This document shows, piece by piece, positions 33,417 to 43,879 of a stretch of DNA of 64,000 nucleotides (position 1 is the stretch's first letter; each line of letters begins with the position of its first letter). Source of the DNA: Erinaceus europaeus (taxonomy: Eukaryota; Chordata; Mammalia; Eulipotyphla; Erinaceidae); assembly GCF_950295315.1 (NCBI RefSeq), contig NC_080171.1, positions 115,439,064-115,503,063 of the forward strand, in the 5' to 3' direction. The position numbers and the translations under genes are program-made. The notes under the pieces were generated by a model, which was not told the DNA's origin, made no database searches, and was given only the letters and a program-made list of their open reading frames with translations.

Positions 33417-33980
33417 AAAATGTATTAGTGATTTAATATTGATTTACAAATTACAATATCAACAGGAATATAATTCTGCATCGTTCCCACCACCACTGTT
33501 CTGAATCCCCAGTTCCTCCACTAGAAGCTACAGTAGTTCTCCTAAGGCTACAGATAATGGTTGACTATTAGTTCTAAAACTGTCTGTCTATCTTTGTATA
33601 TGTCCATTTTTTCCCATGGTCATGCTTTCTCTTCCTTTCTAAGTCAGACTTACTCCTATTACTACTTCTGAATGTCCCTACCTTTTTCCTCTTCTCTCTC
33701 TGGGTTCTGATGGAGTTGGAGTTCAGAGTCCTTGGTTATCTTCCCCTAACATTTATCAAAATTGTTTTTGGGGTACAGAAGGTTGGAGTTCTGGCTTCTG
33801 TAATCGCTTCTCCATTGGACATGGGCGTTAGCAGGTGAATCCATACTCCCAGCCTGTTTCTATCTCTCCCTAGTGGGGCAGGGCTCTGGAGATGTGGGGC
33901 TCCAGGACACATTAGTGAGGCCATCTAAGGAGGGAGGTCAGGATGGAATCATAGTAGCATTTGCAACGTGGTGGCTGAAA
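33417..33980 (-). repeat. Family X2
   Basis: TATTAGTGATTTAATATTGA (3' end reversed), CTGAATCCCCAGTTCCTCCA, CTCTCTCTCTGGGTTCTGA, TCTGGCTTCTGTAATCGC, TGGGGCAGGGCTCTGG, CAGGACACATTAGTGAGG. It continues into the part shared with X1. Confidence 0.78.
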
Positions 33981-34100
33981 GATGGTATATAAAGCAGGGT
34001 CAAAATGATTAGTAAAAAAGGAACCAAAAAGTAGGAATAGAGCAGATGAGAATAGGGACCTCAGGGTGGAAAGAATTGAGGAAGATCTCATGTATATTTC

Positions 34101-34144
34101 TTTGATTAATCATGCCTAGGTCTTTGATTAATCATGCCTAGGTC
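34101..34144. repeat. 22-bp perfect tandem duplication
   Basis: The unit TTTGATTAATCATGCCTAGG plus TC is at 34101-34122 and 34123-34144. Confidence 0.94.
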
Positions 34145-34149
34145 TAGCC

Positions 34150-34262
34150 TAGGTCTTCATTTAAAGAAACTGTGGCTTAGAATAGTTAACTGTCTTCTCT
34201 AAGGGTACCAAGAATATGAAGAGCAAAGTTCAAGTTTGAAGTGGGTTCTGACTGACCATACT
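34150..34262 (-). repeat. MIR-like relic
   Basis: GAAACTGTGGCTTAGAATAG, TTAACTGTCTTCTCTAAGGG and GGGTTCTGACTGACCATAC follow the minus-strand MIR core. Confidence 0.5.
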
Positions 34263-34632
34263 CACCTGTCTATTGCTTGTCAACCAACTCTATGCAACCA
34301 CACCAAGTAATGTGAGACAAATCAAGAAGGCCAATGCACAGAGGAATTTATGAATGCTTATCAAGAGATGGGAATGCTAATTCTAATGGTAAAGCAGCAG
34401 TGCGAAATTTCACTCATTGCAAAAAGGTCGTCTTCTTCAATTCAGAGCATTGTACTTCCTTCACAGGAATCTCATATATTCTTTAGATCCTCAGGTTCTA
34501 TCCATCCAGGTCCTGTCTTCCCCACCAGCACACCATTCAGTAGATAAGATACTGTTGCAGGTACTCCATGGGCTTGAGAATACATTGAACAAAACCATAA
34601 AGAAAAGAGAGCTAATTGTCTGAGAATTCAGG

Positions 34633-34655
34633 TTTTTTTTTTTTTTTTTTTTTTT
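34633..34655. repeat. T homopolymer
   Basis: Twenty-three T residues. No body could be assigned. Confidence 0.85.
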
Positions 34656-34928
34656 ACACAGAAGACTCACAACTGCTGGGAATGTCCCAGCAGGAGAAGG
34701 AGGTAGAGAAAGAACAGAGATAATTTTAGAAGCAGGTGCTTTGATCTTCAGTTCCAGCCTGATTCAACCATGATGTCTGCCCTATAGAATGGCATAAGGA
34801 CATACAAAACTAACTTGTCTGTGCCTGTGTTACCCACACCTGAGAGCTTCTAAGGGAGGACTGTGATTGAACTGGCTGAACTGAATCAGAATTAGCATGC
34901 TCAACAAATCCCAGGGAAACATTAATAT

Positions 34929-35100
34929 GAGCTGGAAAGACAGCTCACCTAAATAGGGCTCCTGCTTTATCATACCCGAGACCCAGGTTTGAATCCTGCC
35001 CCTCACAGCACAAGAGTAAGTTTTAGCGCTGTGCAGTTTTTCCTCTTTCCCTTGCCCCTCTCTCTCCCTTTATCTCTGTCTCTCTATTTTTAATTAATTA
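34929..35100 (+). repeat. SINE-D, old
   Basis: GAGCTGGAAAGACAGCTCAC head, CCAGGTTTGAATCCTGCCC B-box region, C/T-rich body and TAATTAATTAATT end. Confidence 0.6.
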
Positions 35101-35106
35101 ATTTAA

Positions 35107-35205
35107 TCAATTAGAGTGAGACAGAGAGAATCTGAGAAGGAAGGAGAAGATAGAGAGGGATAGAGTTAGAGAAACACCCACAGTACCACGTCACAGCTTG
35201 TGAAG
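35107..35205 (-). repeat. SINE-B, tail half (split by SINE-A)
   Basis: TTAGAGTGAGACAGAGAGAA and CACCCACAGTACCACGTCAC. The element continues after the inner SINE-A at 35501. GCTTGTGAA at 35197-35205 and 35492-35500 is the inner element's target duplication. Confidence 0.8.
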
Positions 35206-35491
35206 CTTCTTTTTTGCCTCCAGGGTTATCACTGTTAGCACTATGAACCACTGCTCCTGGTGGCCTTTTTTCTTTTCTCCATTTTATTGGACAGGACAGA
35301 GAGAAATTGAGAGCGAAGGCGGAAATGGACAAGGAGAGAGAAAGACAGACACCTGTAGATCTGCTTCACCAATTGTGAAGTGCCCCCCCACCCCGGCAGA
35401 TGGGGAGCCGGGGACTTGAACCTGGATCCTTGTGCAGATCCTTGAGCTTCGTACTATGTGTGCTTAACCAGGCGTACCACTGCCCAGCCCC
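35206..35491 (-). repeat. SINE-A, nested in SINE-B
   Basis: TTTTTTGCCTCCAGGGTTAT module, TTTATTGGACAGGACAGAGA, GGGACTTGAACCTGGATCC, CACTGCCCAGCCCC head end. Confidence 0.87.
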
Positions 35492-35500
35492 TGCTTGTGA

Positions 35501-35602
35501 AAATTTTCATCTGCAGGTGGAGGCTGGGGGCTTGAACCCAGGTCTTTGCACACTGTACTGTAACATGGACGCTCAACCAGGTGCGCCGCTGCCCAGCTCC
35601 AT
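35501..35602 (-). repeat. SINE-B, head half
   Basis: TTTTCATCTGCAGGTGGAGG, GGCTTGAACCCAGGTC, GGTGCGCCGCTGCCCAGCTC. Confidence 0.8.
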
Positions 35603-35925
35603 TCTGTCTCTCTTTAAAAAAGTCAGTCTGGAGCAGTGAAGCCCTGACTATGAAATACAGCAAGAAAATAAGGAAGAAAAAAAAAAGAAATGAAGTATGA
35701 ATGTATAATCCTATGGGCAACCTGTCTAACATAAAGGACCCCCCTTGTATGGGTGACTCTGCTCACTATCCAATTGTAAAAGTCAGCAACCACAGACCAC
35801 ATCAACCTTTTCTTTCAGGTGACTCTCCCTTTCACACTGGGGCAGTTGGGCAGCCAAGAGATGGAAAAGGAAAATACTGGGAAAAGTGTTTTAGAGAGGA
35901 TACAGACAAAAGGGAGAGGACTTTG

Positions 35926-36045
35926 TTTTCTTTCTCTCTTTTTCTTTCTCCCTTTCTTTCTTTCCTTCCTTATTTCTTTCTCTCTTTCTTCCTTTCTTCA
36001 TCTCTTTCTTTCTTTCTTTTTTTCTTTCTTTCTTTCCTTTCTTTC
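35926..36045. repeat. CTTT-rich pyrimidine microsatellite
   Basis: About 120 bp of C/T, the expanded tail of the minus-strand SINE-A at 36046. Confidence 0.9.
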
Positions 36046-36337
36046 GCCTTCAGGGTTATCGCTGGAGCTCAGTGCCTGCACTAAGAATCCACTGCTCCTG
36101 GTGGCCATCTCTTCTATGGTTATTGTTGTTGCTGTTATTGTTGTTATTGCTGGATCGGACAGAGAGAAATTGAGAAAGGAGGGAAAGACAGAGAAGGGGA
36201 GAGAAAGACACACACTAGCAGACCTGCTTCACCACTTGTGAAGCAACCCCCCTGCAGGTGGGGAGCCGGGGGCTCCAACCGGGATTCTTGCACTTCGAAC
36301 TATGTGTGCTTAACCCAGGGCACTACCGCCCAGCTCC
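36046..36337 (-). repeat. SINE-A, long form
   Basis: GCCTTCAGGGTTATCGCTGG module, TTATTGTTGTTGCTGTTATT, GGCTCCAACCGGGATTC, CACTACCGCCCAGCTCC. Confidence 0.9.
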
Positions 36338-36493
36338 GAGATTCCTTTTTTTCCTGGGAACTTGGACACATAGTGGTCTTTTCTCTCTGTACACGTGGAA
36401 AAGCAAAGGGTCAGTGCTCAAAAAAAAAAAAAAAAGGCCCCTTGGCAGGGAAGTAACCCCCGCAGAGAGGATTTGTTTTAAAATACCAGAACT

Positions 36494-36570
36494 GGGGAGT
36501 CCGGCAGTAGCGCAGCGGGTTAAGCGCACGTGGCGCAAAGAGCAAGGACTGGAGTAAGGATCCCGGTTTG
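36494..36570 (+). repeat. SINE-A head fused to L1
   Basis: GGGGAGTCCGGCAGTAGCGC, GGTTAAGCGCACGTGG, AGGATCCCGGTTTGA: only the tRNA head. The next bases (TCCTGGAAGTAATCC) are L1 ORF2 sequence, with no SINE tail between. Confidence 0.85.
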
Positions 36571-37040
36571 ATCCTGGAAGTAATCCAGATGTCCGACGAC
36601 AGATGAGTGGTTGAGCAAGTTGCCGGTACACATACACAATGGAATACTACTAAGATGTAAGAAACGATGAAATCAGAGCTGGGGACATACCAGAATGGAT
36701 ATGCAAGACTTTTAAGCCTGAAGCTCTGAAGTTCCAGGTTCAATCTCTAGCACCAGCATAAGCCAGAGCTGAGCAGTGCTCTGATGAAAAAAAAAAAGTT
36801 TACTATAACTCACTCATGGACAGAAGTTGAGAAATAAGAATAGAAAAGGGAAACACAAAGTGGAACTAGGGTTTTTTACTGCACCAACACCAAGGACTCT
36901 ATGTGGGCGGCTTTCAGTCTGTGGTGTGTGATGGTGAAACACGACCTAGCAGGGGGACTGAGAGCATCAGATTATTTTGCAGAAAATTGAGAAATTTTAC
37001 ACACATATCAACCATTACTTCCCCCAATAAAAATTAAAAA
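36571..37040 (+). mobile_element. L1 3' end, fused to SINE head and split by SINE-C
   Basis: L1 ORF2 C-terminal coding sequence (ATCCAGATGTCCGACGACAG, CAATGGAATACTACTAAGAT), a SINE-C at 36678-36797, then ACTCATGGACAGAAGTTGAG and a 3' UTR ending CCCCCAATAAAAATTAAAA. Confidence 0.83.
36678..36797 (+). repeat. SINE-C inside L1
   Basis: AGCTGGGGACATACCAGAAT head, CCAGGTTCAATCTCTAGCAC B-box region, GAGCTGAGCAGTGCTCTG, A tail. Confidence 0.8.
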
Positions 37041-37049
37041 AATACGAAA

Positions 37050-37135
37050 CCTTCTGAAGGAATTATGTTAAGTGGGGTTGAGAAGGATGAGTCCTGGATG
37101 AACTCACTTGTAGGTGGCACTTAAGAAGCAAAGCA
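37050..37135 (+). mobile_element. Older L1 ORF2 fragment
   Basis: TGAAGGAATTATGTTAAGTG, GATGAGTCCTGGATGAACTC and ACTTGTAGGTGGCACTTAAG correspond to the L1 ORF2 C-terminus at higher divergence than its neighbour. Confidence 0.65.
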
Positions 37136-37138
37136 AGG

Positions 37139-37381
37139 GGGGTCGGGCGGTAGCACAGCGGGTTAAGCACACATGGCGCAAAGCGCAAGGACCAGCGCAA
37201 GGATCCTGGTTCGAGCCCCCAGCTCACCACCTACAGGGGAGTCGCTTCACAGGTGGTGAAGCAGGTCTGCAGGTGTCTATCTATCTCACCCCCTCTCTGT
37301 CTTCCCCTCCTCTCTCCATTTCTCTCTGTCCTATCCAACAACAACAACATCAATAACTACAACAATACAGAAGAAAAAAAA
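37139..37381 (+). repeat. SINE-A, short form
   Basis: GGTCGGGCGGTAGCACAGCG head, CCTGGTTCGAGCCCCCAGC, CAATAACTACAACAATACAG tail. Confidence 0.92.
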
Positions 37382-37598
37382 GTAGTAGAAATTGAGTTCA
37401 AAACTGCGTTTTTCTTCTTTTCATGCCAAAGGCCAAATACAGATTTAGAAAACATTTCTGAGCACTGTGACCAAGTGTCTTGAGGCATCAGAACTGCTAG
37501 TAATACAGAATACTAACTAGTAATAGAGTACTAACTAGAAATGCGCAGGCTGCTGAATACTGTATAACCCTTCAAAAAAAAAAAAACCCAAAAAACAT

Positions 37599-37722
37599 GA
37601 GACCTAGGGGACAGGGAGATAAATCAGCTTGTTAGAACATCAGCTTGCATGCCTGAAGCCCCAGAGGTTAAAGGTTCAATCCCTGGCTAAGCAGTGCAGG
37701 CAGGCAGGCAGGCAGATGAAAT
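37599..37722 (+). repeat. SINE-C, with (GGCA)n
   Basis: GGGGACAGGGAGATAAATCA head, AAAGGTTCAATCCCTGGC, then a (GGCA) run at 37700-37715. Confidence 0.65.
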
Positions 37723-37959
37723 ACTACTTCTTTATTTTTTTTTAAATAAAAATTTGTTTATTGTTTTAAAATCTTTAGCATAGTTTTAAATAGCTTACTA
37801 TTATTTAAAAAGCTCTGGATATGGTGAAATTGAGGGTTGAAAATACATGATTGAAAGTGTTCTTGCTTCACCATCTATTCTGCTCTTACCACAAACTTTG
37901 AATTTTTAACTCTTGCTCTTTCTAAAGTTTTCAGGTCATCCAAGGACCAAGTAGAAACT

Positions 37960-38125
37960 ATACACACAAGTGCCTGGAAGCTGCCTTAGACAAGTTTTGG
38001 ACTTTCAAACTTAAAGTCCCAAATTCAGTCCCCAGTGATGCACTTGTTTTCTATCTCTCTCCTCTCATCTGTCTCAATAATAAATAAGAGTATAAAAAGA
38101 AAAAAAGAAGAAAGAAAATCTTTAA
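37960..38125 (+). repeat. SINE relic, tail side
   Basis: AAATTCAGTCCCCAGTGATG, CTCTCTCCTCTCATCTGTCT, CAATAATAAATAAGAGT. Family uncertain. Confidence 0.45.
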
Positions 38126-38141
38126 AAAAAATTCTACACAC

Positions 38142-38171
38142 GGGGCCAGCACAAGGACTGGCATAAGGATC
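38142..38171 (+). repeat. SINE-A head fragment abutting X1
   Basis: GGGGCCAGCACAAGGACTGG and CATAAGGATC are two pieces of a SINE-A head with the middle missing. X1 starts at the next base. Confidence 0.65.
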
Positions 38172-38950
38172 ATGACCACAGAATGTGAGCTCAGACCTAC
38201 AGGGATGCAGAGGTTACATAGGCCCCTGTGCTGACTATGGGCCTCAGATCAAATCGATGGGGCTTACAGTTAACAATATTTATACACTTTCCCCATATTT
38301 GGGAGCTACTGTCTTCCCTGATCCAGCTTTCTAGCCCTTTTTTCCAACTATGACAGCATCTCCCCAGACAATAACCAGGGTCCACCTGCATATTAGATGT
38401 CAGGCTCAGGCAAAAACTAGTAAAATCATAGGCCCCTTGGAATATGCCTAAAATAGACCTACTACCTTTTCCAAAACGGAGACCTCAAATCTTCACCTGC
38501 AATATTCTTGCCTGTAGGTTCATGATTAGTCAACAATTTGTTCTGCTTTCTATATTAACTCCTTTTCAGCCACCAGATTCCAGATGCTACCATGGTGTTA
38601 TGCTACCATGACTTTCCTGGGCAGATGACCCCACCATGTGTCCTGGAACCCCATCTTTCCAGAGCCCCGCCCCATGAGGGAATGAGAGAGACAGGCTGGG
38701 AGTATGGATCGACCTGCCAACATCCATGTCCAGCGAAGAAGCAATTACAGAAGCCAGACCTTCCACCTTCTGTACCCCATAATGACGCTGGGTCCATACT
38801 TCTAGAGGGATAAAGACTAGGAAAGCTATCAGGGGAGAGGATTAGATATGGAGTCCTGGGGGTGGGAACTGTGTGGAATTGTACCCCTCTTATCCTATGA
38901 TCTTGTCAATATTTCCATCTTATAAAAATTATATAAATTAAAAAAATTCC
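38172..38950 (+). repeat. Family X1, long copy
   Basis: ATGACCACAGAATGTGAGCT, AAATCGATGGGGCTTACAG, ATCTCCCCAGACAATAACC, TGTCCTGGAACCCCATC, CAATTACAGAAGCCAGACC, CTTATCCTATGATCTTGTC and an A-rich end. It is collinear with the X1 at 46.2-47.2 kb. Confidence 0.82.
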
Positions 38951-40197
38951 TCATGCCCTCGTATAAACTGCTGAGTTAAGAGGCATTCACATTTTAGATC
39001 TTGTTACATTTTCTATGAAATCTCTGAACATGGTAGCCCCAGCTAAGATCATGGTGCGAATGCCTTGTATGTCAGGCTGGTTTTGAAGATGAAGGACAGG
39101 ACAAGTGTGAGCTACCTGACTTAATCATGGAGAAAGAAAAGTGAAGATCTCCTTGAATTGAAGCACTCAAGCTACTCAGCTACCCTAGGGCCTCACAGCT
39201 GGCCACACCCACAGGAAGGGAGGGGATGGGACTTGCTCTGCTCTGTTCCCACATGTCCATAAGGAGACTTGAAGGAGACTGACAATGCAAACCTCCTAAC
39301 AACCCCAGAAGTAAGAACAGAAAAAAAATAATGCAGTTGAGACACCAAGAGAGTCTTTCGTCTTAAGAACTGCTATCAGCAGACACTGATTATGGGTGTA
39401 TTTCACACCAGATTCTTCCCCTGACATGCTGTAACTAACAACAGGTGTGGGGTTTCCTTCAAAGTAACTTTGCCTTTGCTCATTATAATCTGAAGCCATT
39501 TGTAATGTTCCTATGAAGCACGTTGGATAAATCATTTCCTTTAATTCCAGCCAGCAGCTGTTGAAGCAGACAAATAAATAACCACTGCAGAACCCCCACT
39601 GAACGTTCTGAAAAGGTTGTAAATATGTTTAACAACCTACAGGAAAAAAAAATATATCATATCACCAGCTTGCAACCACGATTGAATGCCTTTCAGAAAC
39701 TCTGTTAGGAATGCTTCTGAAGGTGGGGACAGACACAATTGGAATGCTACTTCTCCCAGAAAAATATCCAGGTTCTAGAAGCTCCTGTTTCCCTCACCCA
39801 GTGCAGACATCTGCACTCGGTGCCTCCTACACAATGAGTTTATTTAATGTTCATCTAATTTCAGATACAAGCTGTGCCTTAGAAACTAACCAAAAAATCA
39901 CAAAATTCTCAGTGTTTTGGCCCATTATCTCTTACAGATTTAAAAAAATATATATATATTGTGCTTTTAATGAAAGATAAATACAGATAAATCCGAAAAA
40001 GGGGTGCAAAAAAGGCCTAAGACCTATCCTGTTTTATCCAACTGGCAACAACTGTCTGTGTAATTTTCAAAGGGATGTATCACTTACTTCCTTATTCTTG
40101 CTGCAAAAGAAGCTTCCACGTGTTAATGTCTACCACATTGAATCTGCCCACAGCTGAGGGATATCAGGACCTTCAGAAATAAAATCATGTGGCATTT

Positions 40198-40198
<1 letters not shown>
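38951..40198. other. No recognised feature
   Basis: Unique sequence with no exon or repeat I can name. Confidence 0.4.

Positions 40199-40200
<2 letters not shown>

Positions 40201-40247
<47 letters not shown>
40201..40247. repeat. (GT)n microsatellite
   Basis: Pure GT run at the tail side of the next element. Confidence 0.93.
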
Positions 40248-40248
<1 letters not shown>

Positions 40249-40249
40249 T

Positions 40250-40478
40250 TCTGCCAGGGTTTATCCCTAGGACTTGGTGTGCACATGATGATTCCACTGC
40301 TCCTAAGGGCCTTTTTCTTCTCTAGATAGAAATACAGAGGGAGGGATGAGAAAGAGGAAGAGACACCTGCAGCACTGCTCCACTGCTCTTAAAACCAGCC
40401 CCTGGTGAAAGGGGTTGGAGCTTGAATCTGGTCCCTGTGCACAGTAACGTGCACTTTCCTGGGGCACCATTGCCCTTT
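40250..40478 (-). repeat. SINE-A-related, diverged
   Basis: CTGCCAGGGTTTATCCCTAG module, AGAGACACCTGCAGCACTGC, GGAGCTTGAATCTGGTCC. Confidence 0.65.
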
Positions 40479-40513
40479 CCTACATGTTGTGCTGTTTAAG
40501 GGTCAGTGCACTG

Positions 40514-40695
40514 GAGTCTGGGAGATGGCTCGCCTGCAGAGCGCACAGTCATCTGTGCATGAGGACTTGGGTTTGAGCCCCTGGTGGCTACATGGAAGTA
40601 GCTCCACAGGGGAAGTTTCATGAGCAGTGCAGCAGTACTGAGGTGTCTCTTTGTTCTCCCCCATTCTCTGCTTTTTCACCATCTATCTAAATGAG
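40514..40695 (+). repeat. SINE-D
   Basis: GTCTGGGAGATGGCTCGCCT head, CTTGGGTTTGAGCCCCTGG B-box region, GAGCAGTGCAGCAGTACTGA, then a purine tail. Confidence 0.65.
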
Positions 40696-40762
40696 AGAGA
40701 AGAAAGGAGAGGGGAGGGGAGGGGAGGGGGAAGGAGAAGGAAGGGGAGGAGAGGAGAGGAGT
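40690..40762. repeat. GA/GGGGA-rich tract
   Basis: Purine run grown from the SINE-D tail. Confidence 0.85.
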
Positions 40763-40933
40763 CGAGTCTACTGGAAGCAGTGGGATAGTGTATGACTAGC
40801 ATCTGAAGCATTTATCACCAGGAATCTAGTTTTTATACCAACATGGAAGCAAATCTGGAAACCAGGCACTGTTTCTCTTATTTAAGAAGAGAAAAAAAAG
40901 GAAATACACCCGGAAGTGATGGAAGGACCATTA

Positions 40934-40975
40934 AACACACACACACACACACACACTCTCTCTCTCTCTCTCTCT
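40934..40975. repeat. (AC)n(TC)n compound microsatellite
   Basis: AC run followed by a TC run. Confidence 0.92.
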
Positions 40976-40989
40976 GGAGGGTGGGGGTG

Positions 40990-41165
40990 GGGACAGTTAC
41001 AGAATCTCCTGTATTAGTGACCTCTGGAGAACCACTGCAGTTTCCAGTGGAGGAGAGGCAGACACAGAAACTCTGGTGGTGGGAGCCATATGGAATCATA
41101 CCCCTGTTACCTTACAGTTTTGTAAATCAATCTTAAATAAAAATAAAAACTCATTAAAAATAAAA
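40990..41165 (+). repeat. Family X2, 3' end
   Basis: AGAACCACTGCAGTTTCCAG, ACTCTGGTGGTGGGAGCCAT, ATCATACCCCTGTTACC, TTTTGTAAATCAATCTTAAA and an A-rich end. Confidence 0.72.
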
Positions 41166-41716
41166 ACATTTGTTACATTAAAATAGTGTAGGTGTGATAA
41201 CCCCAGTGATAACCGTAGCAAGAAACAAAAGAGGTCAGTAGATCCTAGTTAGCACAGGGCACAGCTCCTGAAACCCAGATATTGACATCTGCCTACCAGC
41301 TAAGCCCCTGTTCCTACCCGCCATGAAGACATTGGTCCATTGGTTATATATTTTCCCCATACACTGGAGCTTTACTTTTTGAAGTGAGAATTATATTTGG
41401 TTAGTATATACTTTATTTTTTGGTTGTTCTATGTACTTAATCTGGGGTACAATTGAATGAATAGTGAATTGTATGTTCATTCCATAAATCTCTAATATAA
41501 TTTATAACCTCTAGCAAAACATAACCATTACGATACCTAACTCATTGGATATTCCTATTTGGGCCAAGTAGAGAACACAGCTATCATAACAGAGACATTA
41601 AAACAGGCGGGAGTTGGGAGGACGGGTAGAGATAGTTTTTAAAGAAATCAAAAGGAGGGAGATGTAAATTAACTTGTTTATCACAGAGATTTCTATAGTG
41701 AAAGAATAAAAAAGTG
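41166..41716. other. No recognised feature
   Basis: AT-rich unique sequence. Confidence 0.4.
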
Positions 41717-41865
41717 GTTGGCATGTGGGGGTAGAGAGTACATAATTGTTATGTAAAAGACTCTATGCCTGAGGCTCCAAAGCCCCAGATTCAAGCCCCC
41801 ACGCCATCATAAGCCAGCGCTGAGCAGTGACTTGGTAAAATACCTACACACACACATAATCAATA
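41717..41865 (+). repeat. SINE-C, diverged
   Basis: AGAGAGTACATAATTGTTAT head, GATTCAAGCCCCCACGCC, AGCCAGCGCTGAGCAGTGAC. Confidence 0.65.
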
Positions 41866-42049
41866 CAAGATAAATTATAAAGCCACCAGTTGAGGCATGG
41901 AACATACTGGGGAAAAAAAAAAAAGGTTGGATCTGTTTGTCCCATTGGTAAAACTTGAGCTTTCTAAAATTTGGGTTCTTCTCTAACAGAGCTCTCTATA
42001 TGCAAATATAATAAAATGAAAATAATTACATTAGTAATTTAAAACTTAG

Positions 42050-42330
42050 TCTACTGAGCTGTGAGACAGTGCACAAGACTTGCATGCAGGTTGCATCCTT
42101 GAACCTCCAACAGACTAAACCCAGTGGGACTCTGGTTGGGATGGTGGTGTGTGCAGTAGAGGACACACATTGCTAAGTGCTTGGTTCATGCCACGTTCAG
42201 CCCCTCCCTCCCCTCAAGCTTCAGGAGCAGTGGGTGGAATAGTACAAGAAATAATGGCTGCTGGGAGTGGTCAGTTTGTCATGCAGGCATGAGGCCCTAG
42301 AGATAACTGGTGGCAAAGCAAACAAAACAA
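42050..42330 (+). repeat. SINE-A-like, degenerate
   Basis: CTTCAGGAGCAGTGGGTGG and GGCTGCTGGGAGTGGTCAGT, CCCTAGAGATAACTGGTGGC are eroded versions of the SINE-A 3' module. The head is barely readable. Confidence 0.45.
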
Positions 42331-42404
42331 TTAGACTTCTCCTTCAGCGAATTGGTCTTCAGACAGGCTCAGTGTGGGTTACTGTACTCAGACATCATAT
42401 ATTC

Positions 42405-42682
42405 TTTTTAAAAAATACTTATTTCCTTTTGTTGCCCATGTTGTTTTACTGTTGTAGTTATTATTATTGATGTTGTCATTGTTGGATAGGACAGAGAGAA
42501 ATGGAGAGAGGAGGGGAAGACAGAGGGGGAGAGAAAGACAGACACCTGCAGACCTGCTTCACCGCCTGTGAAGTGACTCCCCTGCAGGTGGGGAGCTGGG
42601 GGCTCAAACCGGGATCCTTAAGCCAGTCCTTGCCACTTTGCACCACGTGTGCTTAACCTGCTGTGCTACCGCCCGACTCCCT
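42405..42682 (-). repeat. SINE-A, short form, with target duplication
   Basis: TTTTGTTGCCCATGTTGTTT tail, GGCTCAAACCGGGATCC, GCTACCGCCCGACTCCC head end. AGACATCATATATTC at 42390-42404 recurs with two changes at 42683-42697. Confidence 0.93.
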
Positions 42683-42829
42683 AGACCTCATACATTCAAA
42701 CCTACTTCTGAACCCCAAACGAAGTGCTGTTTGGAAGACATATAAATGATTTCCCAATAAGCTTGCACTAGTCAAACAACCCTGTATGAAGAATCACTGT
42801 AAAAGGGGATACTATAGGAACTTGAGGGA

Positions 42830-42866
42830 AAGGGAGGTTGAGAGGGAGAAGAGGAGGAGGGGGTAG

Positions 42867-42911
<45 letters not shown>
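42830..42911. repeat. GA-rich microsatellite
   Basis: GGAGAAG-type purine run ending in pure GA. Confidence 0.9.
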
Positions 42912-42914
<3 letters not shown>

Positions 42915-43309
42915 TCCTTGTTTCTAGAGAATGCGAATTAAAACCAAAATCAAAACCAAAGGAAACTGATATTTTCATTAGGAGCTAAAGAGACATAAAA
43001 ACTTGGCCTCGGTTTCCTTCCTAGGTTCAAATAAGAAAAATATTCCTCATCATTCTTTCAGTTGTTTCATTTAGATGGATAAACCCTAGAGTGGGACCAC
43101 TAATCATCACAGTTACAACCAGAGAGTCACAGAGAGGAATCAGAATTTAACTGATACCTTTCACATCCCAAATTATCTAGGGACTGAAAATTGCTTCAGA
43201 CTCTCATTTGCACTACCCTGTTCCACTCTCTAAAATGAGTTTAATAGTGCTCTGTCATATGCAGAACTCTCCACATAAATTATGACCATCATTGCTCCAG
43301 GCCAACTTT

Positions 43310-43432
43310 CTCAGATAGAAAACAGAGAGACAGAGGGAGAGAAAAGACCTGCAGCGCTGAAACCGTCCCCAGTGCAGTGGGGCTCAGGCCTGAACCTGGG
43401 TCGAGAGCATGTGCGCTGCCTTGCTGGCCCCA
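43310..43432 (-). repeat. SINE-D-like relic
   Basis: AGAGAAAAGACCTGCAGCGC, AGTGCAGTGGGGCTCAGGCC, TGAACCTGGGTCGAGAGC, GCCTTGCTGGCCCC. Confidence 0.6.
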
Positions 43433-43617
43433 CATAATTTATTTTGATATTAAGTACCAAAGGATTTTTGTTTATAGGCGATTAAATCAAGGACTGAAAG
43501 TATGACCAAGGTTATACATGCTACATACACATAGTATCATACATACAGCTGTGAAAATGATAGCGGGTTAAAAGCCTCCTGAGTCAGAGTAGATTAAGCA
43601 CAAAAGCAGGACAGCAG

Positions 43618-43851
43618 GGCTGGGGAGGTGGCATTAATAGTTATGCAAAACAAAACTTTCGTGCATGAGGCTCTCAGATCCCAGATTCAATCCCCAGCAG
43701 TGCTCTGTTCTCTCTGTTTTTCTCTCTCCCTCACCCCCTCTGTTTCTTTTCCTTCTCCCTCTTCCTCTCCCTCTCTCTCCCCCCTTCATTTCTCTCATTA
43801 AAATAAATAAGTACTGAACAAGCAGATAACAACAACAACAACAACAACAGA
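43618..43851 (+). repeat. SINE-C with C/T body and (AAC)n tail
   Basis: GGCTGGGGAGGTGGCATTAA head, CAGATTCAATCCCCAGCAG, a long C/T-rich stretch, AAAATAAATAAG, then AAC repeats from 43828. Confidence 0.75.
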
Positions 43852-43879
43852 ATGTGTGTATTAACTGGCCCAAAGACAA

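Noticed and set aside
36494..37045. AAATAC pair as a target duplication of the SINE-L1 fusion
   Set aside because: Only six bases match cleanly and the surroundings are A-rich.
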